Positions 31,147-39,897 of a DNA stretch of 64,000 nucleotides are shown piece after piece (the first letter of the stretch is position 1; each line of letters opens with the position of its first letter). The translations under genes were made by a program, and so were the position numbers. The stretch comes from SXTU01 sp964496695 (GTDB taxonomy: Bacteria; Verrucomicrobiota; Verrucomicrobiia; Limisphaerales; SXTU01). A model generated the notes under the pieces. It did no database searches, was not told where the DNA came from, and saw only the letters and a list, made by a program, of their open reading frames with translations. The stretch is from contig CAZCBE010000013.1 in NCBI GenBank assembly GCA_964496695.1, forward strand, positions 1-64,000. The letters are read 5' to 3'.

Positions 31147-34100
31147 ATGACACCAACCACCCCTTCACGTTTCAGCCTGCTTGTCCCCGCTGCTGCCGCT
31201 GTTTTGCTGGCCGCGCTGGCGGGTCCGGTGCGCGCGGCAGCGGCCAGCAACGAGGCCGCGCTGGCTCCGGTTTATCGCGGCGCCCAGCCGGTGACCGCGC
31301 AGGCGGATGGCAGTTTCCAGATCGAAGCCGAGGAGTTCGCCGTGAAGTCCGGCGGCGCGACCGGCTGGCGCACCATGAACTGGGGCGAGAATTATTACGC
31401 CGCCTCGCTCGCCAATGCCTTCCTCAGCCGCAAGGGCTGTCTCGGCGCGTCCGAGCAGTGCGCCCGCACCGAAGCGACGGTGGAGATCGAAGTGACGGCG
31501 GCCGGAAAGTATCTCGCACTGGCGCGCTACGAGGCCACGTTCCGTTTTGAGACGCGGTTCCGGCTGCGGGTCGAGCAAGGCGGGCAGGTGAAGCTCGACC
31601 GCGTTTACGGTGCGCGGGAAAACCCGAAAGTCTGGGCCTTCCGCCAAGGCGTGAAGCCCGAAGTCGGCTGGGACTGGGGTCCGGTGGAGAACACGGTGTG
31701 GGAAGGCCACGACGCGTGGGTGGAACTCGCCCCGGGCCGCGCGAAGCTCACGCTGGTCGCCGAGAATCAGCCCGAGCCGGCGGCGCGACGCCATGTGGAT
31801 GTGCTCGTGCTCACCCAGGACGAGGCGGGTGTGAAAGCGCGCATTGCGAAGGAGAATTACCTGCCGCTCGATGGTTTGCTCACGCAGGCGGGCGATGTGT
31901 TCCTCAAGTTCCACAACCTCTCCACCACGCCGGCCACGCTCACCGTGCCCGCCGGTGTCGAGCACTCGCCGTATTGGATTCACCAGCGCGCGTGGAAGCC
32001 GAAGACGCTCACCGCCGAGCCGGGTGCGGTCACGGAGTGGGAGGAAGTCGGCAGCCTGCTGGACTCGCTCAACGACGGTCAATGGCGCTTCAACGCCGCG
32101 TCCAAGACCAAGGGTGCGCCGGTGCATTACCGGCTGGAGTTCGGCGTGAAGAATGCGGCGGGCAAGCTGGAGTCGGTCGCAAAATTCGAGAGCCGCACCA
32201 ACGCGCTGGAAATCGCCTACGATGCCAACACGCGCTACACGCGCCGCGTCCGCACGACCGACACGCTGCTCTATGAGATGCTCGCCCATCTCAAAAAGAC
32301 TCCCGTGCGCGGCAAGCCACCGGAGCGCACGCTGATCTACGGCTACACCTTCGACGAGCGGCCCGGTGACGCCAAATACACCGCCGCGCGCGAGGAGTTC
32401 CTGCGGTTGTTCTCGCTGAACGTGCGGCCCAAGAGCGCCAAGGCCGGGGCGCGCGGCACCACCACCTACATTGACGTGCGAGGGGTCACAACGCCCAAGC
32501 TCGTCGAGCATTTCGAGAAGATGAAGCAGGACGGCCAGAAGCTGGAGGACATCCGCGTGGTGAGCCTGGGCGATGAAATCGGCCTGGGTCGTCCGCCGGC
32601 GAAGAGCGATGAACCGTTCCGTGAATGGGCGCGCGGTCGCGGCCTCAAGCCGGACGAGATCAATCCCGCCGCCGCTGGCGACTGGACCAAGGTGGCCTTC
32701 GACGCCTCCCCTGCCCTGCGTGAGTCGAACCCGCGCCTCTACTACTTCGCGCAGCTCTACGCGTATCACTTCGGCATCCAGCAGTTGAAGGAGCGCACGG
32801 ACATCATCAAGCGCGCGCTGCCCAACGCGGACACCGGCGCGAACTTTTCCCCGCATCACGGCCCGCTGTATCTCGGCGACACGCACCAGTGGATCACCCT
32901 GTTCCGCCAGGGCGGCATGACCATGCCGTGGAGCGAGGACTACATCTTCCAGGTGCCGGTCGGCTCGCAGCAGATGAACAACCTGCTGCTCGACCTGGCG
33001 CGGGCCGCGAACCGCTACGAACCGCGCCGCGAGAGCCATTTCTACGTGATGCCGCACGATCCCGGCAACCGGCCCGAGAGCTGGCGGCGGCTCTTCTACG
33101 GCGCGCTCGGCCACGGCATGACGGTGGTGAACCTCTTCGAGTTCCGGCCCGTGCAGGCGGCCTACACGGAGAACTACGTCAACAGCCCGGACATGTTCGT
33201 GGAGGTGCGCCGGGCCTTCAACGAACTGACCACCTTCGAGGATGTCGTGCAGGATGGCCGCCCGCGCTGGGGCAAGGCCGCGCTGTGGTATTCGCAGGCC
33301 GGGGATGTGTGGCAGAACCACAAATCGCCCTTCGGCCCGAACAAGCGCTCGCTGGCGATTGCCGTGCGCCACCAGCAGACCCCGCTCGACATCGTGGACG
33401 AGGAAGACGCGTTGCGCGGCACACTCGCGGGCTACACGGCGCTCTATCTGACCGACGCGAACGTGAGCCAGGCCGCCTCCCGCACGCTGTCCGAATGGGT
33501 GCAAAAGGGCGGCCAGCTTTTCGCCACGGCGGGCGCGGGCCTGCTCGACGAGTTCAACCAGCCCAATGCCACGCTGCGCCCCCTCTTCGGCGTGCAGCCA
33601 CAGGCCCTGACCATCGCGACGAATCCCGCCGTGAACTTCGAGAAAACGGACCTGCCGTTCGCCGAGACGATGGACGAGGTCACGATGAAGTCCGGCGGGG
33701 CCATCCCGGTCTTCGGAGGACTGGGCAAGTTCACCGCCAGTGGCAGCGACGTGCTGGGGACCTTCAAGGATGGCTCGCCCGCCGTCGTGGCAAAGACGCA
33801 CGGCACGGGCCGCGTGATCTACTGCGGCTTCCTTCCGGCGTTGAGCTACTTCCAGCCCGCGATGCCCAAGCGTCCCGGCGACCGCTCCAGTGCGCCGGAT
33901 GCGCTCGCGCACTTCATCCCGACAAAGTTCCATGCGGGCGCAGGCCAGCTCATCGGCCTGCCGGTTGCGAAGGCCGAGCGGCCCGTGGTCTGCTCGGAAC
34001 CGCTGGTGGAAGCAAATCTCATCGAGTCAAAGACCGCCGCCACCCTCGTGCTGGTGAACTGGACGCCCACGCCGATCAAGGGCCTGAAGATCACGCTCCA

Positions 34101-34224
34101 GACGGCACTGCCGCAGAAGAAGGTCGAGCTGGCCAGCGGCGGCAAGGTCACGTCCAGCAAGCAGGGCGGCCAGACGGTGCTGACGCTGGATCTGGATGTC
34201 GCGGATGCGGTGATTCTGCGCTGA
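31147..34224 (+). CDS. Large secreted protein with a glycosidase-type trimerisation domain
   Basis: 1025 residues with a Sec signal peptide (SLLVPAAAAVLLAALAGPVRAAAAS). Residues of about 60-210 look like a carbohydrate-binding or beta-sandwich module (FQIEAEEFAVKSGGATGW). The middle (RTDTLLYEMLAHL... YLGDTHQWITLFRQGG) is probably an alpha/beta barrel. Residues of about 730-900 resemble the glutamine-amidotransferase-like beta-galactosidase trimerisation domain (TALYLTDANVSQAASRTLSEWVQKGGQLFATAG), followed by a C-terminal beta domain. A role in exported polysaccharide breakdown fits, but the catalytic residues could not be identified, so it may be an uncharacterised glycoside hydrolase-like family. 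Confidence 0.7.
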   Translation: MTPTTPSRFSLLVPAAAAVLLAALAGPVRAAAASNEAALAPVYRGAQPVTAQADGSFQIEAEEFAVKSGGATGWRTMNWGENYYAASLANAFLSRKGCLGASEQCARTEATVEIEVTAAGKYLALARYEATFRFETRFRLRVEQGGQVKLDRVYGARENPKVWAFRQGVKPEVGWDWGPVENTVWEGHDAWVELAPGRAKLTLVAENQPEPAARRHVDVLVLTQDEAGVKARIAKENYLPLDGLLTQAGDVFLKFHNLSTTPATLTVPAGVEHSPYWIHQRAWKPKTLTAEPGAVTEWEEVGSLLDSLNDGQWRFNAASKTKGAPVHYRLEFGVKNAAGKLESVAKFESRTNALEIAYDANTRYTRRVRTTDTLLYEMLAHLKKTPVRGKPPERTLIYGYTFDERPGDAKYTAAREEFLRLFSLNVRPKSAKAGARGTTTYIDVRGVTTPKLVEHFEKMKQDGQKLEDIRVVSLGDEIGLGRPPAKSDEPFREWARGRGLKPDEINPAAAGDWTKVAFDASPALRESNPRLYYFAQLYAYHFGIQQLKERTDIIKRALPNADTGANFSPHHGPLYLGDTHQWITLFRQGGMTMPWSEDYIFQVPVGSQQMNNLLLDLARAANRYEPRRESHFYVMPHDPGNRPESWRRLFYGALGHGMTVVNLFEFRPVQAAYTENYVNSPDMFVEVRRAFNELTTFEDVVQDGRPRWGKAALWYSQAGDVWQNHKSPFGPNKRSLAIAVRHQQTPLDIVDEEDALRGTLAGYTALYLTDANVSQAASRTLSEWVQKGGQLFATAGAGLLDEFNQPNATLRPLFGVQPQALTIATNPAVNFEKTDLPFAETMDEVTMKSGGAIPVFGGLGKFTASGSDVLGTFKDGSPAVVAKTHGTGRVIYCGFLPALSYFQPAMPKRPGDRSSAPDALAHFIPTKFHAGAGQLIGLPVAKAERPVVCSEPLVEANLIESKTAATLVLVNWTPTPIKGLKITLQTALPQKKVELASGGKVTSSKQGGQTVLTLDLDVADAVILR

Positions 34225-34230
34225 ACGAGT

Positions 34231-35496
34231 TCACTTGCCGGGCGCGGCCTTGAAGGGACTGCGCTCCGGGGCCTCGGCGTGCGGGACGCTGTCGAGCATG
34301 CCGCGCAGCAGCCAGTTCATCGCGGGCACGCGGTGGCGCAGCCAGACGCTCATCGGCTCGGGCCGGGCACCGATGGTGGCCTTGGGTTCCAGCGCGGTGC
34401 GTCCGAGCGAAAGGCGGCGGCAGCCCCAGGCAATCGCGTCGGCGACGGTCGCGTGCAGGAGCCGCAGGTAGAGCGGCACGCCTTCCTCCGCCGCTGCGCG
34501 ATCGAAGCCGATGTAATAGCCGATGGCCGTTTCGCCATCGCGGAGCGTGGTGACAAAGCCCAGCAGTTCCTCGCCGCGCCGGATGACCGTGCAGCGGAAG
34601 TCGTCGCCCGCGGCCTCGGCAAGCGCGGGCAGGAAACTGTCCGGCAAGGTGACGAGCTTCACGGCCGCACGGGATTGCACGGCGAGATACAGCTCGTGCA
34701 GCCGCTTCGTGGCCGAGCGAAGGTCGGTGAGCCGCTCCAGGACGCAGCCCGCCGCCGCGAGCTTCTTGATCTGGTCGCGGCAGTTGCGGCGATACTTGGC
34801 ATCGAGCGCGGCGAGATAGTCTTCGTAGGTGCGCCAGGCGGGGTCGAGTTCGAGCACCATGTTTGGCTCGGTCTCCATCGGCCGATAGCTGAAGCGGCGC
34901 AGTGCGTCAGTGTGGGCCTCCGCGGGGGTCACGTCCTTGACCATGACGAAGTCAGTCTCGCCGCCGAGCTTGTCCGCGCGCCGGATGCGGTAGAGGGCCT
35001 CGGCCACGCCGGGCCAGACGGCAGCGGGATCTTCGTCCGGGGCAAAGGCGATGCCATGAAAGCCCCAGGACATCAGGTTGCCGGCCACGAGCATGCGCTC
35101 CTCCAGTTGCGCCATCACGCGTTTGGTGGCCGGGCGCAGCAGGCGGGCCAGTGGCTGCTCGGGAGCAGGTGCGGCCGGCTTCCAGACGCGGCCACCGGAG
35201 ATGTCCACGAGCTGGGCGGCGATGGCGGCGACCGGTTTCTCACCCCGACAGACGAGCGCGTAACGCGGCAAGACGTTGGCGGGCCGGTGCGCTTCCATCG
35301 CGGCCAGCACCGCGCGGCGCAGGAAGAACTGCCGGCCGCCGGTGACGGCGTCCCACTTCTCGGGATGGAGCAGACCCAGGCTGTCGGCCAGCGCGAAGTT
35401 GAAACCGCTCGGCCGATGCCGCGCCGCGTGCCGCTCCTGCATGTCTTTCCAACCGTCGGCGACCTGCTTGAGCGGGTTGCGTGCGGCGGAGGGCAT
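34231..35496 (-). CDS. GNAT/FemAB-like acyltransferase
   Basis: 421 residues. The segment LDAKYRRNCRDQIKKLAAAGCVLERLTD, then AGDDFRCTVIRRGEELLGFVTTLRDGETAIGYYIGFDRA and LLHATVADAIAWGCRRLSLGRTALEPKA, is typical of the FemAB/BcsL-type and peptidogalycan (COG3146-like) acetyltransferase-fold proteins. These move acyl or aminoacyl groups in envelope polymers. Substrate unknown. It ends 7 bp after the convergent end of the large secreted protein, and starts after a short palindromic gap (GGGCGGGAAGCCC) downstream of cysN. Confidence 0.8.
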   Translation of the reverse strand: MPSAARNPLKQVADGWKDMQERHAARHRPSGFNFALADSLGLLHPEKWDAVTGGRQFFLRRAVLAAMEAHRPANVLPRYALVCRGEKPVAAIAAQLVDISGGRVWKPAAPAPEQPLARLLRPATKRVMAQLEERMLVAGNLMSWGFHGIAFAPDEDPAAVWPGVAEALYRIRRADKLGGETDFVMVKDVTPAEAHTDALRRFSYRPMETEPNMVLELDPAWRTYEDYLAALDAKYRRNCRDQIKKLAAAGCVLERLTDLRSATKRLHELYLAVQSRAAVKLVTLPDSFLPALAEAAGDDFRCTVIRRGEELLGFVTTLRDGETAIGYYIGFDRAAAEEGVPLYLRLLHATVADAIAWGCRRLSLGRTALEPKATIGARPEPMSVWLRHRVPAMNWLLRGMLDSVPHAEAPERSPFKAAPGK

Positions 35497-35538
35497 GACC
35501 GGGCTTGATACCGGGCGGGAAGCCCGGACGCAAGCCGC

Positions 35539-36858
35539 CTAGATCGCAAAGTCGTTGTATTCCGGCTTCACCAGTTCGGCCGGCGGGTAAAGCATGCCGG
35601 CGGCGACGGTCGCGTTGGTGCCCTGCTCGATGAGGATGAACGAGCCGGTGAGCCGGTTGTTCGCGTAGGCGTCAAACACGATGGGCTTGGCCGTGCGAAT
35701 CCGGATCTCGCCGACGTCGTTGACGACCAGTTGCGCCGGCCCCGGTTCTGGATCGAAGGTCTGGATGTTGATGCGGCTGTCGAGGTTCGTGACGATGGCC
35801 TGCACGGTCTGCGTGGTGTGCTTGAGGAAGTATTTCCGCCCGGCCTGAAGCGGCTTCTGGTTCATCCAGCAGACGCGCCCGCGCAATTCGCTGGCCATGC
35901 CGGGCAGGTGATCGAGGCCGACGAGCATGTCGCCCCGGCTCACGTCCACGTCGTGCTCCAGCACCAGCGTGACGGACTGCGGGCAGAACGCCTCCGGCAG
36001 CGAGCCGTCAAGGGTCCAGATTTCCTTCACGGTGCTCTTCACGCCGCTGGGCAGCACCATGACCTTCTGGCCGACCTTCACGATGCCACCGGCGATCTGG
36101 CCGCTGAGGCCGCGGAAATCGTGGAGCTTCTGGTCGGTCGGATCGTTCGGCCGGTTCACCCATTGCACAGGGAAGCGGACACCGCCGAGGCTCCAGTCGC
36201 TCGCGATGTGGACGGTCTCGAGATGACCGAGCAGCGTGGGGCCGCAATACCAGGGCGTGTGCTGGGAAGCATCCACCACGTTGTCGCCGTTGAGCGCGCT
36301 GATGGGGACAAACTTCACGTCCTTGAACGCGTCGAGCTTGGGCAGGAAGGCCTCGATCTCGTCGCGGATTTCCCAGAAGCGGTCCTCGCTCCAGTCCACA
36401 AGGTCCATCTTGTTCACCGCGATGACGAGGTGGGGAATGCCGAGGAGCGCCGCGAGGCAGGTGTGCCGGCGTGTCTGCTCGATGACGCCGAGCCGCGCGT
36501 CCACGAGGACGATGGAGAGGTTCGCCGTGCTCGCGCCCGTGACCATGTTGCGCGTGTATTGCACATGCCCCGGCGTGTCCGCCACGATGAACTTGCGGCG
36601 CGGCGTGGCGAAGTATCGGTAGGCCACGTCAATCGTGATGCCCTGCTCACGCTCGGCCCGGAGGCCGTCGGTGAGGTTGGCCAGATTGATGGCCCCGCCG
36701 CCGGTGATGTCGGCGGAGCGCTCGAGCGCCTCAAGCTGGTCCTCCATGATGGACTTGGAGTCGTAGAGCAGCCGGCCGATGAGCGTGGACTTGCCGTCGT
36801 CCACGGAGCCGCAGGTGTTGAAGCGGAGGAGTTCGATGGGATGTTGCGTGTGGGGCAT
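35539..36858 (-). CDS. cysN: Sulfate adenylyltransferase subunit 1 (GTPase subunit)
   Basis: 439 residues. G-protein motifs are GSVDDGKST (about 17-25), DTPGHVQYTRNM, NKMDLVD and a SALNG G5 motif; the long C-terminal half (beta-barrel domains, ending VKPEYNDFAI) is that of CysN/NodQ. It hydrolyses GTP to drive synthesis of APS by CysD. No CysC kinase domain is fused at the C-terminus, unlike NodQ, so APS kinase must be encoded elsewhere or be dispensable. CysD usually lies directly upstream; here it is 5.2 kb away at 42059-42997 with five unrelated genes between. Confidence 0.95.
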   Translation of the reverse strand: MPHTQHPIELLRFNTCGSVDDGKSTLIGRLLYDSKSIMEDQLEALERSADITGGGAINLANLTDGLRAEREQGITIDVAYRYFATPRRKFIVADTPGHVQYTRNMVTGASTANLSIVLVDARLGVIEQTRRHTCLAALLGIPHLVIAVNKMDLVDWSEDRFWEIRDEIEAFLPKLDAFKDVKFVPISALNGDNVVDASQHTPWYCGPTLLGHLETVHIASDWSLGGVRFPVQWVNRPNDPTDQKLHDFRGLSGQIAGGIVKVGQKVMVLPSGVKSTVKEIWTLDGSLPEAFCPQSVTLVLEHDVDVSRGDMLVGLDHLPGMASELRGRVCWMNQKPLQAGRKYFLKHTTQTVQAIVTNLDSRINIQTFDPEPGPAQLVVNDVGEIRIRTAKPIVFDAYANNRLTGSFILIEQGTNATVAAGMLYPPAELVKPEYNDFAI

Positions 36859-36904
36859 GGCGAAAACTCGGAGTCAATTCACGAACAAGAGATGAGAACG
36901 GCGA

Positions 36905-37297
36905 TCAGGCGGTTTTTTCGTCGCGGTTCACCAGTCCGGCGAAGGCCTTGCGCTCGGCCCAGAGCAGGAACAGCGCGGCGATGGTAATGAACGCGTGGGC
37001 AGGACCGAAGCCGCCCTTCACAACGAACGCATGGAAAGCCAGGATGTTGATAACGATGGGGCCGAGGATGAGCAGACCAAGATTGCGCGTCTTCGGCACA
37101 GCCACGAGCGCGCCGCCGATGATCTCGCAGACCTTCACGAAGGCCATGTAGCCGGTCGGGCCAAACGCCGCCATGAACTTGCCCGGCAGTGAATCCTCCG
37201 GCGGCCCCGGCGGCAACGTGCCAAAGAAGAAGAACAGTCCTCCGGCGAGGAACACGAAGCCGAACAGGCCGGCGATGATGTTGGTGGCGAGTTTCAT
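36905..37297 (-). CDS. DoxX-like membrane protein
   Basis: 130 residues with four hydrophobic helices: IIAGLFGFVFLAGGLFFFFG, the YMAFVKVCEIIGGALVAV helix, NLGLLILGPIVINILAFHAFV and FITIAALFLLWAER. This matches the DoxX/DoxD-like small membrane family, seen in quinone- or thiosulfate-linked and oxidative-stress contexts. Placement among cys genes is suggestive but not proof of a sulfur role. The ATG at 37297 is chosen; the frame upstream is open but not family-like. 46 bp precede cysN. Confidence 0.85.
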   Translation of the reverse strand: MKLATNIIAGLFGFVFLAGGLFFFFGTLPPGPPEDSLPGKFMAAFGPTGYMAFVKVCEIIGGALVAVPKTRNLGLLILGPIVINILAFHAFVVKGGFGPAHAFITIAALFLLWAERKAFAGLVNRDEKTA

Positions 37298-37406
37298 ATT
37301 GGGATTTTCAAGTTGCTGGCTTCCGGACCGGATGCGGCTGCCGGAACAGCCGGGGCGGTCATCAACAGCGGGAAGGATGGCTTTCACAAGCGCGGTTCGC
37401 AATGCG

Positions 37407-38615
37407 TTATTGCTTTCCTTTCCGGGCCTTCCGCCGGGGCTGGTTCAATTCCCGCTCGATGTCCGCAATCGTGGGCAGCGCGCCGCGCAGCTTCCTGGGC
37501 AGCGACTCCACGAGCCGCGTCTGCCACTCGGCCACGCCGATGGGTTTCTTCACGTCGCGCAGCGCATACTCCACCTTCACCCGGTTCTTCGCGTCCCGGC
37601 ACAGCAGCAGGCCGATGGTGGGAGCATCGTCCTTATGCCGCATCTGGTCATCCACGGCAGAGAGGTAGTAGTTCATCTTGCCCACAAATTCCGGCTCGAA
37701 CGCCCGCATCTTCAAATCCACGACTACAAAACAGCGCAGCCGCAATTGGTAGAACAGCAAATCGAGGCGCGAATCATCGCCGCCCACTCCGATGGAAACC
37801 TGCCGCCCCACGAACGCGAACCCCGCGCCCAGTTCCAGCAGCAGCCTCTGCACATTATCCACGAGCAGGCGCTCCAGATCGCGCTCCTGTGCCGCCTCGC
37901 CCAGCGTGAGGAAATCGAACGTGTAAGGGTCCTTCAACACCTCGCGCGCCAGGTCCGACTGCGCGGGCGGCAGCGTGCGATCAAAGTTCGTAATGGCCTT
38001 CCCGCTGCGCTCATGCAGCCGTGACTCGATTTGCACCGTGAGGACCGCGCGGCTCCAGCCGTGCTCCAAAGTTTTGCGGGCATACCAGAGGCGCGTGGCG
38101 GGGTGCTTTACCTTTTCAATGAGCAAAATGTTTGTGCCCCACGGGAGCAACGCCAGCGGCTCCGGAGGCCCGTCCAATCGAGTCGCAGGCGGTGATGCAA
38201 ATTGTGCAACAGGCCGTTGCAGAATTTCCTTCCGAGATTTTGCCACAGCCTGTGGCGCAATTGGCCCAGTCAATTTTGCCACAGCCTGTGGCAAAATGTC
38301 GGTGATGGCATAGGCCTCGGCGAAAGTCCGCATCCGATTCAGATTCCGTGAGGAAAACCCATCCATTGCCGGGAACTCCCTCGCCAGATCTTTCGCCAAC
38401 CGCTCCACCACTCTCGTGCCCCAGCCCTCCGCCTTCTGCGCCCGTAAAATCTCCCGCCCGATGTGCCAGTAGAGCAGGACCAGTTCGCGGTTCACCGACA
38501 TCGCCGCCTTCACCTGTGTCGCTCGAACACGGGCTTTCAAGTCGGCAAGGAACGGGGCGTAGCCGGCAGGCACGAGCTTCATGGCTTGGGCTGGTTTGGG
38601 CTTCACTTTGGGCAT
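37407..38615 (-). CDS. DUF1016/YhcG-type PDDEXK nuclease
   Basis: 402 residues. N-terminal: VNRELVLLYWHIGREI and GWGTRVVERLAKDLAREFP, typical of the DUF1016 N-terminal domain. C-terminal: LARLDLLFYQLRLRCFVVVDLKMRAFEPEFVGKMNYYLSAVDDQ, with the D...VDLK active-site pattern of the PDDEXK nuclease fold. These proteins are widespread, associated with mobile and defence regions, and biochemically little known. Residues of about 105-150 (ILPQAVAKLTGPIAPQAVAK) are a repetitive linker encoded by GCCACAGCCTGTGGC palindromes. It separates cysN/DoxX from the pyruvyl-transferase operon. Confidence 0.88.
   Translation of the reverse strand: MPKVKPKPAQAMKLVPAGYAPFLADLKARVRATQVKAAMSVNRELVLLYWHIGREILRAQKAEGWGTRVVERLAKDLAREFPAMDGFSSRNLNRMRTFAEAYAITDILPQAVAKLTGPIAPQAVAKSRKEILQRPVAQFASPPATRLDGPPEPLALLPWGTNILLIEKVKHPATRLWYARKTLEHGWSRAVLTVQIESRLHERSGKAITNFDRTLPPAQSDLAREVLKDPYTFDFLTLGEAAQERDLERLLVDNVQRLLLELGAGFAFVGRQVSIGVGGDDSRLDLLFYQLRLRCFVVVDLKMRAFEPEFVGKMNYYLSAVDDQMRHKDDAPTIGLLLCRDAKNRVKVEYALRDVKKPIGVAEWQTRLVESLPRKLRGALPTIADIERELNQPRRKARKGKQ
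38240..38300. repeat. Palindromic repeats in the DUF1016 linker
   Basis: GCCACAGCCTGTGGC occurs twice, at about 38243-38257 and 38280-38294. A related AACAGGCCGTTGC lies just before. They encode the repeated PQAVAK residues. Confidence 0.75.
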
Positions 38616-38643
38616 CGCGGAAAGGTTGGCTGATCCAGCCGCT

Positions 38644-39897
38644 TCAAACGGCCAGATGCTTCTTCACCGCCGCCATCGTCTCGCGCTGGCGCTGCTCCAC
38701 GAAGGCGCGAGCCTTGGCCATCTTGGCCTTCGCAGCGGCGGGGTCCTTGGCCATCGCGAGCACGGCGGGGACGATGCCTTTGTGATCTTCGGCCTTGTCG
38801 AGATCGAAGAGCCATTCACCGAGGCCGATGTCGCGCCACATGAAGCCCTTGCTGGTCTGCTCCTCAAAGCGGCAGACGATGGCCGGGATGCCGTTGCCGA
38901 TGGCCATGATGGGCGAGTGCATCTCACTGCCGAAAATGCCCGCGCTGCGGACGTAGGTGCTGAGCGCCTGATCGGTGAGCCAGTATTTGTCACGCCAGAC
39001 GACGCGCTTCCGCACGTCCTCCGGCAGCTTGTCCCAGAACATCTCCTTGCTCACGGCCACCTGCGTCATGTCCTCGGGGCAGAGCAGCACCTTGAGCGGG
39101 GTCTCGCGCACGACGGCGATGATGGCCTCGCGGAGCGCCTTGTGGTCGTGCTCCTTCATCGCCTCGTTGCGCTCGTGGCGCTTGGCGTCGAAGGCGCGCT
39201 TCTTGTCTGGGATGGTCCAGTAAGGCGTGAAACGCAGGCGGGAGAGGCAGCAGAGAAACTTGCCCTCCTCCAGGCCGTTCGCCTTGAGGAAGGCGGTGGC
39301 CGTCGCATCATCGCGCAAGTCACAGGCAAACGCACCATCCGGACCGAACTCCATGATGGGGCTCTTCACGCCGTCCTTCTTCGCACGCTCCAGCGAGACG
39401 GAATCGCGGAAGTAAACGAACTTCGCGTGGTCGAGGATCTCCTTGTCCGAAGTGCTGGCTCCGCGAGTGATGCCATACACGCCGTAGGGCTTGCCGGTGT
39501 GCTTGGCGAAAGCTGCGACATCCTTCGCCGCCACGAGCGACGGGCCGGAGCCGTGCAGGAGGAAGTCCGCCCACGCGACGGCCTCGCCAAGGTCGGCGTT
39601 CGAGGCCTTGCCGTCCGCGCCGAGGGAGCCTTTGACGATCTTGAGCTTGGGGAAGCGCTTGTGCTCCATCGCCGCGACTTCCTCTGACAGATCGCCGGAG
39701 GCCCACAGGCGCACCTCGGCCTCGGGAATGTGTTTCTCGATGAGCGCCAGCACGCCCGGGGTGTGCGCGATGTCACCGATGTTCACGACCTGCCATGAGG
39801 AGCGCAGGAGGATACGCGGGGCGCGCTTGTCTGCGGCATGCACGGAGGCGGCAACCGTGGCGGCGATGGTGGAGTGGAGGAAGTGGCGGCGGTTCAT
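38644..39897 (-). CDS. Exported polysaccharide pyruvyl-transferase-family protein
   Basis: 417 residues. Begins with a twin-arginine-like signal (MNRRHFLHSTIAATVAASVHA). The body has NIGDIAHTPGVLALIEKHIP, DFLLHGSGPSLVAAKDVAAFA, GVYGITRGAST and MHSPIMAIGNGIPAIV, matching the CsaB/WcaK-type polysaccharide pyruvyl-transferase family. These transfer pyruvate ketal from phosphoenolpyruvate to sugars; the exported location is unusual because PEP is cytosolic, so its real activity is uncertain. Its ATG overlaps the stop of the Bro-N gene by 4 bp, making it the last gene of a three-gene operon. Confidence 0.85.
   Translation of the reverse strand: MNRRHFLHSTIAATVAASVHAADKRAPRILLRSSWQVVNIGDIAHTPGVLALIEKHIPEAEVRLWASGDLSEEVAAMEHKRFPKLKIVKGSLGADGKASNADLGEAVAWADFLLHGSGPSLVAAKDVAAFAKHTGKPYGVYGITRGASTSDKEILDHAKFVYFRDSVSLERAKKDGVKSPIMEFGPDGAFACDLRDDATATAFLKANGLEEGKFLCCLSRLRFTPYWTIPDKKRAFDAKRHERNEAMKEHDHKALREAIIAVVRETPLKVLLCPEDMTQVAVSKEMFWDKLPEDVRKRVVWRDKYWLTDQALSTYVRSAGIFGSEMHSPIMAIGNGIPAIVCRFEEQTSKGFMWRDIGLGEWLFDLDKAEDHKGIVPAVLAMAKDPAAAKAKMAKARAFVEQRQRETMAAVKKHLAV

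Noticed and set aside
31165..33933. Long open frame opposite the large secreted protein
   Set aside because: Shadow of the plus-strand gene, which has a signal peptide and domain-like segments.
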